Assembly (NCBI GenBank): GCA_032158295.1
Contig: CM063260.1
Span: forward strand, 8,102,767 to 8,166,766
Direction of reading: 5' to 3'
Length of the DNA stretch: 64,000 bases
DNA from: Pycnopodia helianthoides
Lineage: Eukaryota > Echinodermata > Asteroidea > Forcipulatida > Asteriidae
The notes under the pieces were generated by a model. The model saw only the letters and a list, made by a program, of their open reading frames with translations. It did not search any database and had not been told where the DNA came from. A program made the translations under genes and the position numbers. Each line of letters opens with the position of its first letter. Position 1 is the first letter of the stretch. This document shows positions 37,901 to 47,085 of the stretch, one piece after another.

Positions 37901-40900
37901 AAAAATTCCAGCCACATGAGTAGGTCCATTTTTGCACCAGCAGAGATGCGGACTTTGTGATGTGGTTTACGCAAACCCAGCATAAAGCCGATTAAACGAC
38001 GTGTAAAAGCCCTACCGGGGGCAACCGCCCTGCACACGAAGTTAAGGGACCCGACCAGGGACTGGATTTCCCTCAGTGACAGTTTACTTTTTCCTAAAAT
38101 CCTATTGATTTGCTGGCGGAGTGCCAGTACTTTAACCGCAGGCACGGGTAAAACCCCCCAACTTAAATGGGTGGCCGAAATGGGGATGGTGGCGGGTTTC
38201 AAAGTAAATGTTACTCACAGTGAAAGCTGAGCCGAAGTGATTAGCTTTCCCGCTACTCAGAAGTACCATGCTTATGTTACGCAACCTAAAATAAAGGCCA
38301 ATTTGACCACCCACACTTCGCATGAAGGTCAGCCTTGCTACCCCGGGAAAGTTAGGTTACCTTTATGGCTTATGTCCAAACCACCCCAAGGGACGTCACC
38401 AAGGCAAGCCTAACAAAATTATTGCCCAACAACCATGCAGTAGAGGATGCCAATATCCAAACTGTCAGCACCGTGTATTGCAGCACGGCCTGCGGGGGTT
38501 TTCTGCGGCGAATAATGTATTTTATCATTTATGTGATAAAATGAAGTATCATTATTATTACCTTCAAGCAAACTTGAATCCTTATTCTGATTGGTCGATC
38601 CATGGCAACAACAGTGTGGTATTAACCCATATTGCACCGTTCATATGAAATCATGCCCATCGCACTGTTCTAACTCTGTGTATTTCACTATTTTAAGCCG
38701 AGCATCAGATTTGCTTTAAGATGAACTAGCTACCACATGCGCGCTTGTGGAATACGGAAAAATACAGCGCATCTCTTAGGCCTTCCGCCTCGTTGGATAT
38801 GGGATGCAGAAGCGCCATAATGTTCTGTATTTCAATTGTGCTAATATTATTTACTTAATCATGAGTAATACAAAAAGTCAAAGGAAAACTACATTATCAA
38901 ATCATGGTGGCATCAGATTAATGAGTTATTGATGACTTACCTATATTTGTTCATCCACCATGATAAAAGATCCACATCATGACAACATTTAGCAAGAAGG
39001 GAAAATGTAGATTTCTCTTCACAGCACCAATTACCACGTACAAAGGAATGAGCAAAGTGCCAATACCCAACCTGTTGGATGAGAAAAGTACAGCAAGCAC
39101 AACAAAGTTATGCTTAAGTAGGATTTAAAGCTTTGCATGGTGGAAGTATAACTAGGAGAGGTTTGCAGTGACACCATGTTAAATCTCTTTTGAGAAGTCT
39201 TGGTTCTGAAACGAACCGGTGGTTAACGACTCAACGTTTCGATCAGTATGCTCTGATCGTCTTCAGGAGAATTATGCTTAACAGAATAAGGTCACCAGCT
39301 AAAATACCTTGTCTCATGTGCAGTCTGTATCCTGCTGATTTTTGCTTAATTAAGCAGAACATTTTTAAGCAGCATGGTTTGCTTTAGCATCTCTATGAAA
39401 TTGGGCATTGGTGTCCAGGCTCTGATCCGGTCAGACCGTATCACCTGGTATTTCGCACTGCAAGATTGTCCTGTCCGGTCGAACCATAGGGGTAGAAAAG
39501 GTCAAACGAATCAACAACCACAATCCCCTGTAACACCGTCGTTAGAATTTGCAAGAAGTAGACCTGATTTAAAAATCTATGGACATGTATCATTGGCAGG
39601 TTTTTAACTGCCGATCACAAATAAATAAAATCGTTGTCGCCATTGCATTATCATGAATTACTCTACGGCATACAGCACACAGTTTGCTAACAATTGTGCA
39701 CGTGCATTTTGTTTCATTAACAGTCAAATTATGGTCAGAAAAAAAGTGGGCAGGTACAAGTGCCAGAAAGCATCAAGATGTTCAATTTGATCCAGTTGTT
39801 AGTTTAATATAGATATCTCTTCTCTAGTAATTCATATTGCGATATCGCCAACTACATTATCAAAACGTACGTCGCCTATCAAGACTAGGTCTAAATCTGT
39901 TGTATACCGTACATGACTCAATAGCTCAATAGAACGTTTATTAAAGGTAGGGTCATTGCTTGGTTTTTGTCGATGTAATGCTTATCTATAGGCAAAATTA
40001 TAAAGAAAGATACAATAAAAGTCACCTGTGAAAGTTCCAGCTGAATATAGTGTCTACTTTCTGAGAAACTGTCACAGTGTTTTACCCATCCACATTTAAC
40101 GAGGTGACAGTGAGTACCAATCGCATCTCTGGGCGCTGCATTCTTGACACCAAACCTCCACAATCTAGGAAATGATTCATGCATGAATCGTTTCTCAGAT
40201 TCAAAGGTTTTTATTGATTCCTAATCAACAGGGCATTTCAGACAAAACATTTTCACAGCATGCTTACTACCATTACCATCTTCTTTATAACTGAGTAAGC
40301 TTTCGGATAGAAATTACAAACATTTTGGGGTGACCCTATATTTAACGCCCGCTCCACCTTCTGCTAAAATCAGTTCTTAGTTATTGCATATTACAATTGA
40401 ACTCACCTGCTGAATATGCTAAATATGCTATACATTAATGACCTCCCCACCTTCTGCTATAAATCAGTTCTTAGTTTATATTGTAAACCATAAGTGCACT
40501 CACCTGCTCAATATGCTGAATATTAATGACCTCCCCACCTTCTGCTATAGATCAGTTCTTAGTTACTGTATACCACGAGTGGACTCACCTGCTCAATATG
40601 CTGAATATTAATGACCTCCCCACCTTCTGCTATAGATCAGTTCTTAGTTACTGTATACCATGAGTGGACTCACCTGCTCAATATGCTGAATATTAATGAC
40701 CTCCCCACCTTCTGCTATAAATCAGTTCTTAGTTATTGTATACCACGAGTGGACTCACCTGCTCAATATGCTGAATATTAATGACCTCCCCACCTTCTGC
40801 TATAAATCAGTTCTTAGTTATTGTATACCATGAGTGGATTCACCTGCTCAATATGCTGAATATTAATGACCTCTCCCACTGCTCCACTGTCAATCATTTC

Positions 40901-43900
40901 CTTGATCTTACGCATTGGAGGATAGTGGCGTAGCACATGACATACTGATAACATGACACCATTATGCTGACAGGCCTCTGTAATGTCACGACAACCCTGC
41001 TCTGTAGTCTAGACAAAGATGAGAAACAAACAGAGAAGTAAGTAAGCTTCTACTTATACCAATATTGGACATCACTGTTTGATCAGCTATGCCCCAAGTG
41101 TCTAAAAAACCAACAAAATTGACATCACATGTTTGCATCTAAGTACTAAAAACTCTATATCCATTGTATTAACCTAATCATTTGACCCTATTGTTCATGA
41201 AACAATGAAAACACTTGTCTGTTCACACTGCAGACACAGGATGGGCCACAAGCAACCTTCTTTTGACATCTAACGAGGACGCTCTACTCAAATGACGTCA
41301 TGTGCATAAGGTCAATCACATGAGTTGAAATCTTGCCCTGCAACACTTTGAGGGGATGTTATATGTAGCTAAGGACTAAGCACATCATGTACATGTATGT
41401 CAAATACCTATCAGTTATGTGTGTGTATCCACTCAAACCCTTCCATCAAATTGTTGCTGATAAGTTTATTTCCCGGTAGGCAAGTTTACACACTTTATAT
41501 TTCACTGTTTATAAACTGAGTATCCATTACCTAGCATTGAATGGTATTGTAGCGCGGCAGTCGGTGGGGGCGCTGTCTCATTCCACAGTGTCTCCTGATA
41601 ATTTATGACAGCTTCTATTACAGCAACTAAATATACACTGAAAAACTTTCCTTTTATATAGGCCGCGGATTTCTAAACGCCTTTTGATTGGCCAAAAGCA
41701 GCCACGCAATTCAGGATTCGCGCGCTAGAAAAGCAAACAATATTAGCGAAAACCCTTAATAAGAGGAAAGTTGCGAAGTTTAATATAACAAATCTAAGAC
41801 AATAAATGATTGTGGACTTATCTATTAAATAAAGCCAGGTCTTTCGGCACTTTTACAAGCTTAATTTAACGAAAGAAAATCCTAAAAGCCACATCCTTAT
41901 TTGGTATGTCGAAATCCGTGTCATCGACCTCCTGAATATTAATGATCTAACATTTCTAAAATGGCGGCACCCACACAACGTTCATTTAGGCGCACAGCAC
42001 TAAGTAAAAACACACTTATAATGGATCTACAACTTGTATTTACATGACTTAAACTTTACATTACTAAGGTAAGTTTTCTCAATGTTTAGGGAGAAAAGTT
42101 AAACAATAATTAAGTGAGACAAAAAAAGGACATGGACCCCGTCTCACGTCACAGTATTTTATGTTATGAATTGTACTTACAGCCATTGGTTTCTCTAGTA
42201 AGATATGGTAGCCTTCATTTGCGAACGCCACTGCAATATCCTGTAAACACAAAAATGATTGCAGAACAAGTCTCAAATAAAAACAATTTAAATCTGTTTC
42301 CATATTTAAATTATAAGTACCTACCCCATTTTGAACTTGTCATTTCCTGGTTTAGAAGCTTTTGTAAGTGAAATTCTATGGTAATTCTACAATCTTTCCA
42401 CACATTTATTTTGACTGTATAAATTGTTTTTTACTGACCTTGCAGATCACATAGGCCCTATGAAAGTGTTTTGACTCGCCTGCCACTGTTTTCATTTGCA
42501 TTTGGGGAGCCAGTGACAGCCAAAGTCAAACTCTGGGTGACTTCACTTGACTTCACTATTTAATTAGAGGAGTGCTTCGAGTTCTGATAATTTGCCATGC
42601 CATGGACGAAACAGCACTGTTTAACTATCAAACTATTGGTCATTTTCATGCAAGTAGTACCCAGGTAAGCTACGCATGGTGGTTCTCAAAAATACTGCTT
42701 TCATATCAGCTGTGAATAAGACAAAGCACAGTGTTACAATGTGTGCATTGTCTGCTTGCATTCTAAGCATCATCCTCAACACCTTTTGTGTGATTTGACC
42801 CAAGGGTCAAATAACACATGGAATACATACTAGCTGTATCCGTACACAAGCTTCTTGTCCACTACAGACTTGATACATGAATATGATTAATTAGTTCATT
42901 ACCCTGTGGAACTTATCAGGTGTTGTGATTATAACAGCATCAGCAAACTTCCCATAGGAAATCACCTTAGACCAATCTGAAGTATCAAATGAACCAATTA
43001 CCGCGTATATTAATACAGTTATTAACCATGATCTGATGACACTATAGCTTCAGTGCACCCATTCAAAACATTTAAAGGGAGATTTTTGCTGTAAACAAAT
43101 ATCTAAGGAGATATTTGAGTGTGAAACCATGGAGGTAACACAAAAAATGAGCTAGCACTATGCATTACTAACTTCTCACAACTGTTCTCTCATCACCATC
43201 GTTAGAACTTAATCTTTCTGAATAAGGTTTGGATTTTTTTACGTTGTAATCGATAGTGACAATTTTGAAATCAACTCGCCATTGCATCAAAACTTGCCAC
43301 AAGTGCCTTGAATTATTTTGACTAAGAACACTTACCAACCACAGCTTTTATGCGCCCCCGCACAGCATGATTCCCATAAATCCCAGGATGTTTAAAAGGG
43401 GGGATTTGAGGCTTTGTGTGGTGGACATTTAAGTACACCATGTCATCTGCAACATGTTCCCGACAGACCGATGTCATTCGCCCATATAAGTTTTCGCTAT
43501 CCAATGAGCATGAGGAAAAGTAAGCCAAAAATGGCAGCCCCATGGACTAGCAAATATCACATTACAAACTTTGCTTCAATTTACAATCCTTCAGAAAGAA
43601 AAATGTAAGTTCAGCTCATCACATCAGATGATGCCTGTAGACGCAATTTTTTGGGGACAGACACATGGCAGGCATTTTCAAACGCCCGCAACAACCTTGG
43701 ATTTTCCTCCAATTTTTTGCTGACATACAAACGGCTGAAATTTGTATTTGCCGGGACTTTCCAGTGTGTAGGGTGTTGAGGCAGGTATCTACCAATAACC
43801 ATGAAACGCTTCATATCACCTATACAAAGAGCAACAGGTTCTGAAAAACTTGCCTTGTAAAATCCCTTTCCAAGGGTTATTGTGTAACCCCCCGATTCCA

Positions 43901-45772
43901 AACCTTTGTTCTGTTGTTGTACAAATGTGGCATACAAGATTGAACAGGCTGCCGCCATTTTTCGTCATTTTATTACGGGTGGCAAGTCCAACCCGACCAA
44001 GGCAGATTTTCAGCCATGGCTCATGGCTGAGGTTCTGCGAATCACATTGTGCCTACTCGATTTCTCACAATAACATAAAATCACGGAACTAACTATGAGC
44101 AACTTTGTTAACTTTCCTTTGTCAAGTCAGGGTTTCATTGTGGCAGTGATATTTTCAAAGGAATACAAACTACTAAGGAAGCTCCAAACAGTTTTGAAAA
44201 ATAATACCGCAGGGGATAGGAAAATGTTTTTAAAACGCTAAAGTGGTTTAATATACACTTTGTCTCTAAATTGTCTGTCAAAATGTACGCCGCCATGTTG
44301 AAAAAGTCATGTGATCACACTTGTGTCTACACCACAGAATCACAACTTCTGATCGATCGTTGGCAACATGGGCATTGTTTTGTTGGCGTGATGCTTGTTT
44401 CATGACATTCACCTGATTTCTCAGTTAAAGTGAGCTGAGCGTCAATTTTCTGCTTGATGCCGATTGCTCCATCGCAGTGCAACCAAATCACAGGTTGACC
44501 CAAAGGACAGCTTTAGAAGAGGCCAACCTGCTTTATTCTCAACATTTCTACTTCATTGCTCTAGCTGACACCTGGAGACTGCTTGAAGATTGCAAGTGTG
44601 ATGCTCGAGATAAGTTTAACAGATGTCTCATTTGATGTCTATGCTTGTTTTTGTTTTTTGTTTATTTATGCAGTATTGTGATATCATAATATTTCTGATT
44701 GCTCTGTGGGTGTGGAATTGGTTTTAATTTAGGGCTCAATGTTATATCATAAGTTGCAGTGGCGTAACTAGACATTTTATATAATACAAGTAACAGCGAG
44801 TCAACATATCTCACCATCAAACACTGTATCTTCTGGAATATTGTGAAGTTTCTGCAGATGATTCCGAGAGTACACTTTAGGATCTGCAACTCCTACAACC
44901 TGTAACCCAAATAATGTAATTTAACTAAATGTTCACTGTTTATCAGTCAACTAGACCAAGAAGCTAATATTGGCAAGAATGTGTAGATGTTATAAATGAT
45001 AATGAATTGAGGGAAAAAAAATTAATACAGCAGGATTTGAACCTTCAACCTCCAGATTTATGTATCAATGCTCTACCAACTGATCTACTACATGTAGCCC
45101 TACATGTAAGTTTGGAAGTCTCCCTATTTTGTAAATACCTTTGTTCGGTAAGTGCCACTCAAAAGTTTATTACTTGAAGTTAAAAGAAAAAGCTTTATCT
45201 TCTTCAGGTGATTCCCATCATTACCGCTTCCCAGGTTGTACCGGATGTGATTCCTGGCTATATGGTACTACCATGGCCGTGCCAATCACCACTGCACGGC
45301 TGGCTGCCTAAAACTGAAAGCTTGTATGGTAGTATTGACCCCTTGCATGACATGCAGCACATTAAAACACGCCTATCTTGTCCCCAACTTTGGAAATAAA
45401 AATGTACTCAAAGGAATTGACACCCAAAATAGTAGAAATGGTTGACATGCATTTTGCAGAGGTGCATTCTCCGTCACAATCCATGACTACTGACTGACAC
45501 ACGCACCCCCAAAAAGCAATATTTTAAAACAAAATAGGGAGACTGCCGACATACAGTTATGGCTAGATAGCCAAGTTGGTAAAGCACTAGCGCATAAACC
45601 CAGAGGTTTCCTTTTTTTGGTCTACTACTTTATGGTTAAGAAACATCACAATTACCTTCAACCTTTCTGGTAATTCCAAAGCATACTGACTATAAAGTTG
45701 TCCTCTTTCACCAGCTCCAATCACAATGACTGTAACTTGTGTCTCTGCCCTCTGTGATCTTATTGAACTCAT
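28844..45772 (-). CDS. Gfo/Idh/MocA-family NAD(P)-dependent oxidoreductase (YteT-like), 12 exons
   Basis: Coding exons in transcript order: 45772-45656, 44899-44815, 42976-42903, 42240-42181, 41008-40844, 39071-38941, 35501-35447, 34337-34245, 32609-32481, 32109-32008, about 30670-30496, 28963-28844. The protein is about 434 residues. Residues 14-20 carry the Rossmann motif [25 protein letters not shown] and LLEKPMA (the EKP signature) complete the NAD(P)-binding half. The C-terminal half has [26 protein letters not shown] (probable catalytic His/Asp region), a Cys-rich segment and [14 protein letters not shown]. Similar proteins are common in bacteria and occur in invertebrates, often named putative oxidoreductase YteT; the substrate is unknown, probably a sugar derivative. 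All junctions fit except exon 11, where the acceptor G-run has one G too many. Start: ATG at 45770-45772. Confidence 0.88.
29290..29775. mobile_element. TTAA-flanked element, CCCTYTC family
   Basis: TTAA at 29286-29289 and 29776-29779. The left end CCCTCTCCTTACTATAGG and the right end CCAAAGGG are only weakly inverted. Related sequence occurs at 14790-15012. Non-coding. The family link is clear; the exact right end is less sure. Confidence 0.55.
29845..29990 (-). repeat. tRNA-derived SINE fragment
   Basis: On the minus strand: TGGCTCAGTCATCATGG (A-box region) and GGTTCAAATCCCGG (B box), then CTTGTTTCCTTGAGCAAGAC and CACCCAGGGTTAATGGGTAC. The same body occurs in the SINE at 35.96-36.24 kb. 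Confidence 0.7.
30496..30670 (-). CDS. Oxidoreductase exon 11 (one-base discrepancy)
   Basis: 58 codons: [19 protein letters not shown] and [17 protein letters not shown], donor GTAGGT. The acceptor reads TATAG then GGGGAAATTG. With the first AG the exon starts one base too early for phase 0. Four Gs in the run in place of five would fix it. Confidence 0.75.
31598..31980. mobile_element. Foldback TTAA element
   Basis: 383 bp, almost entirely two inverted arms of about 190 bp. Termini are AGGTACACGTTGCC and its complement, flanked by TTAA at 31594-31597 and 31981-31984. The two open frames inside (one on each strand) are mirror images produced by the palindrome. Inserted in the oxidoreductase intron next to exon 10. 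Confidence 0.9.
32008..32109 (-). CDS. Oxidoreductase exon 10
   Basis: 34 codons, phase 0. [20 protein letters not shown] then RIVRVFGTK. The donor GTACTT lies only 23 bp from the end of a foldback TTAA element. Confidence 0.85.
32481..32609 (-). CDS. Oxidoreductase exon 9
   Basis: 43 codons, phase 0. [15 protein letters not shown] then [20 protein letters not shown]. The GPYGRCVY block is conserved in bacterial relatives. Confidence 0.88.
33000..34240. other. Oxidoreductase intron, no further gene seen
   Basis: Intronic sequence with a 45-bp tandem duplication at about 33583-33675 (CTTTCAGTGTCATGTCATCT block). Nothing coding recognised. Confidence 0.5.
34245..34337 (-). CDS. Oxidoreductase exon 8 (Cys-rich)
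   Basis: 31 codons, phase 0. [20 protein letters not shown] contains four cysteines in the spacing C-x2-C-x5-CC, a possible metal site. Donor GTATGA. Confidence 0.85.
35447..35501 (-). CDS. Oxidoreductase exon 7
   Basis: 18 codons after a split Arg: [18 protein letters not shown]. The F-G-S-L block is shared with bacterial homologues as I recall them. Donor GTATGT. Confidence 0.85.
35955..36245 (+). repeat. tRNA-derived SINE with CR1/L2-type tail
   Basis: Contains AAGTGGTTCATCGCATCAGA, GACACTTGTGTTCTTGTGCA, AAATGGGAACCTGTGGGTCA and the tail TGAGCTATATAAGAACCCAT. The same family as the minus-strand copies near 1.8-2.15 kb and 29.85 kb. Confidence 0.7.
36866..37060 (-). pseudogene. SGNH-hydrolase-like C-terminal fragment
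   Basis: [18 protein letters not shown] resembles the final D-x-x-H-x-S...G-N block of SGNH hydrolases, which Ngaro-type elements often carry as an extra frame. Only the last domain segment remains. Confidence 0.55.
36969..37510 (-). pseudogene. Tyrosine-recombinase fragment of the retroelement
   Basis: [20 protein letters not shown] opens the SAM-like core-binding domain. A stop and frame change at about 37386-37390 separate it from [20 protein letters not shown] and [20 protein letters not shown]. The catalytic domain begins ([15 protein letters not shown]) but its HxxR and Tyr motifs are not present: a deletion joins it to the hydrolase-like frame. Confidence 0.75.
37483..38202 (-). pseudogene. 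Retroelement RT/RNase H fragment
   Basis: 239 open codons. [20 protein letters not shown] and [12 protein letters not shown] are the DIRS-type RT thumb/connection signature. [15 protein letters not shown] gives the first RNase H aspartate and [12 protein letters not shown] the glutamate. NKQTSR follows directly, so about 30 residues that normally carry the TDN motif are missing: the RNase H cannot be active. [17 protein letters not shown] closes the domain. The RT catalytic YxDD region is absent (5' truncation). Confidence 0.85.
38738..38852. repeat. Short foldback repeat, copy 2
   Basis: GCGCTTGTGGAATACGG and TTCTGTATTTCAATTGTGC are imperfect inverted ends. TTGGATATGGGATGCAGAAG matches the inner block of the copy near 204-325. 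Confidence 0.5.
38941..39071 (-). CDS. Oxidoreductase exon 6
   Basis: [20 protein letters not shown] then [19 protein letters not shown]. The HDVD cluster matches the family's catalytic-site region. Ends phase 2, donor GTAAGT. Confidence 0.9.
39205..39275 (-). repeat. Retroelement end with hammerhead-like motif
   Basis: On the minus strand CTGAAGA is followed by a 6-7-bp stem (CGATCAG with CTGATCG, loop AGCATA) and GAAACGTTGAG. The block CTGAAGACGATCAG...GAAACG is familiar from ends of Penelope-like retroelements. No protein fragment is attached. Confidence 0.4.
40350..40843. repeat. 85-bp minisatellite copying an oxidoreductase 5' splice site
   Basis: About five and a half units of 85 bp (the first diverged and longer) run up to the exon 5 donor at 40843. 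Each unit has the plus-strand block CACCTGCTCAATATGCTGAA, the complement of the exon 5 end plus donor. Decoy donors face exon edges at 40407, 40504, 40589, 40674 and 40759; the genuine edge is 40844. Confidence 0.95.
40844..41008 (-). CDS. Oxidoreductase exon 5
   Basis: 55 codons beginning [17 protein letters not shown] and including [19 protein letters not shown]. The donor is CAG/GTGAAT at 40843. The last 30 bases and the donor are copied in the 85-bp array immediately downstream. Confidence 0.9.
42181..42240 (-). CDS. Oxidoreductase exon 4 (EKP motif)
   Basis: Exactly 20 codons: [16 protein letters not shown] is the diagnostic EKP helix of Gfo/Idh/MocA enzymes. Flanked by AG and GTAAGT; phase 0. 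Confidence 0.9.
42903..42976 (-). CDS. Oxidoreductase exon 3
   Basis: [20 protein letters not shown] then DKFHR. Family motif with T-P and H near the nicotinamide. Donor GTAATG. Confidence 0.88.
43337..43958 (-). CDS. Possible nested gene inside the oxidoreductase intron, unrecognised
   Basis: A 115-codon open frame runs from the ATG at 43956-43958 (context AAAATGG) to a stop at 43611. It includes [20 protein letters not shown] and [20 protein letters not shown]. Below it lies a second open segment on the same strand containing [18 protein letters not shown] and [19 protein letters not shown]. That segment ends at about 43337 in a clean GTAAGT donor and is preceded by a good acceptor (TTGGATAG at about 43500). 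These look like two exons of one gene, but no donor in the first frame fits the phase and no downstream exon was found. I do not recognise the protein. It could be a host gene, a transposon fragment or chance. Confidence 0.35.
44815..44899 (-). CDS. Oxidoreductase exon 2
   Basis: [20 protein letters not shown] then [10 protein letters not shown]. Second strand of the Rossmann fold with the conserved D after VA. Ends phase 1, donor GTGAGA. Confidence 0.88.
45030..45105 (-). repeat. tRNA-like SINE head or tRNA pseudogene
   Basis: Minus strand: TAGATCAGTTGGTAGAGC (A box) and GGTTCAAATCCTGC (B box) at tRNA-like spacing. The D, anticodon and T stems do not pair well, so it is not a functional tRNA. 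Confidence 0.45.
45656..45772 (-). CDS. Oxidoreductase exon 1
   Basis: 39 codons from the [15 protein letters not shown], then [20 protein letters not shown], the dinucleotide-binding strand and GxGxxG loop. Phase 0, donor GTAATT. The 5' UTR start is not visible. Confidence 0.85.
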
Positions 45773-46371
45773 TGTTGAATTGGTTCAAATGCTGTATGCA
45801 GTGGTAGCTAGTACTTATTCTGCATGTAACTGATTAAGTGAAACAAATTCTATTAAAGAGTGTGCACAACATTGGTTAGCCCACCTTGTTGGTCTGTTTA
45901 TGGCTCTCTTTTAACATCAGTCTTATCACATTCACATATAGTCACCATTACGACTCAACCCATGTAATAAAAAACATCCACAGCCCATCAACATCAACAA
46001 GGTGGGTTAAACATTGGTAAGATTGAAAATATAAACATAAACAGATTTGTAAAAACATGTTTAGTCCTTGGTGTAAAGATGATCATGGTGAAAAACTTCC
46101 CTTGGAATCTCTGCTTGAATTGAAATGCTAAATAGTTTTGAGAAATGAGTAGAACAACTAGTTTTGATTTCGCTAGTCCAAAACCTGATGTTTGCAAACA
46201 GTGAAAACATATACAGGGGTTTTTACCATTTTCTTGTGACTCCAATAACAAATTGAGCTGGAACGAGTTGCTTGTCTTTGAATCCTTTCAAGTGATTGAC
46301 TGTTCTTTTTACAATGAGGATTCCAAGCCGCTGTTGCGTACTCCAAGATGGGACGAATGAGGCTTGTATTA

Positions 46372-46447
46372 CTCTTAGAATTATGAGGTTTGATCCGCTA
46401 TCGTCTTCATGGAGACGATAGCGGATCAAACCTCATAATTCTAGGAG
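46372..46447. repeat. Near-perfect inverted repeat, 6-bp spacer
   Basis: AATTATGAGGTTTGATCCGC and the rest of a 30-bp arm (46377-46406) are followed after TCATGG by the exact complement. The arms extend further with single mismatches. Confidence 0.9.
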
Positions 46448-47085
46448 TAAGGCTTGTGTTTGTATGCTAGTGATTTTACTTCATGTTCATGAAGACACTT
46501 GTAGTGATTTCTTTTTAAGACACCTTGTTGAGCTTTCTTTGTAGATGAGGCTGTTTGTGAATTCCAATTTACATATGTAATGTGCTTGTGACTTGGACAC
46601 CAAGATATGGATGGGATTTCATCTTAAAACCCTGCAGCGATGCACCTGTTTTGGGCCAACGGTGTTACGTCATCCTGTCACAAAGGTGTGGCAGGCCCAT
46701 TTGATAGGTTAAGAGGTTAAGAGGGTCTGTTCTCAATGATTTATGTTTGCTAAACCAATCTGCTGTCGGCACAAGATCACAAGACCTTCATTCACAAAAG
46801 CCCATTGAACCTAGAGCGGTCAGACACAACATGCCTTACCACCAAGCTGTGGTAGTGCTCTGTGGCCCGCATGCCTCAGAGATAGGAGTTTGTGCATGAC
46901 CTATGGCAAAACATTTTTTTCACCACCCCTCCTGACCAAATTGACGACCCCTGTTGATTGACACCCCTCCTAAAACGTGTGTATTGGTACATTGCAGGAT
47001 ATCAAGGAGTATCACGGGGGTTGGGATCTACCATTTTGAAATGGTTAAATGTTTTTCTTGATATGTGCCAAAGCACTGTGGTTGG

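Larger units (their letters stand above)
36360..38330 (-). mobile_element. Ngaro/DIRS-type tyrosine-recombinase retroelement, degenerate
   Basis: On the minus strand, in order: the end of a reverse transcriptase joined to RNase H (38202-37483), a tyrosine-recombinase fragment (about 37510-36969) and the end of an SGNH-hydrolase-like frame (37060-36866). This order is that of Ngaro elements. GGCAGCTTGCC units repeated at 36373-36550 may be part of its terminal repeats. The element is 5' truncated and has internal deletions and at least one frameshift. The borders are approximate. It lies inside an oxidoreductase intron in the same orientation as the host gene. Confidence 0.75.

Noticed and set aside
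45030..45105. tRNA gene
   Set aside because: A and B boxes are present, but the D, anticodon and T stems do not pair. A SINE head or tRNA pseudogene is more likely.
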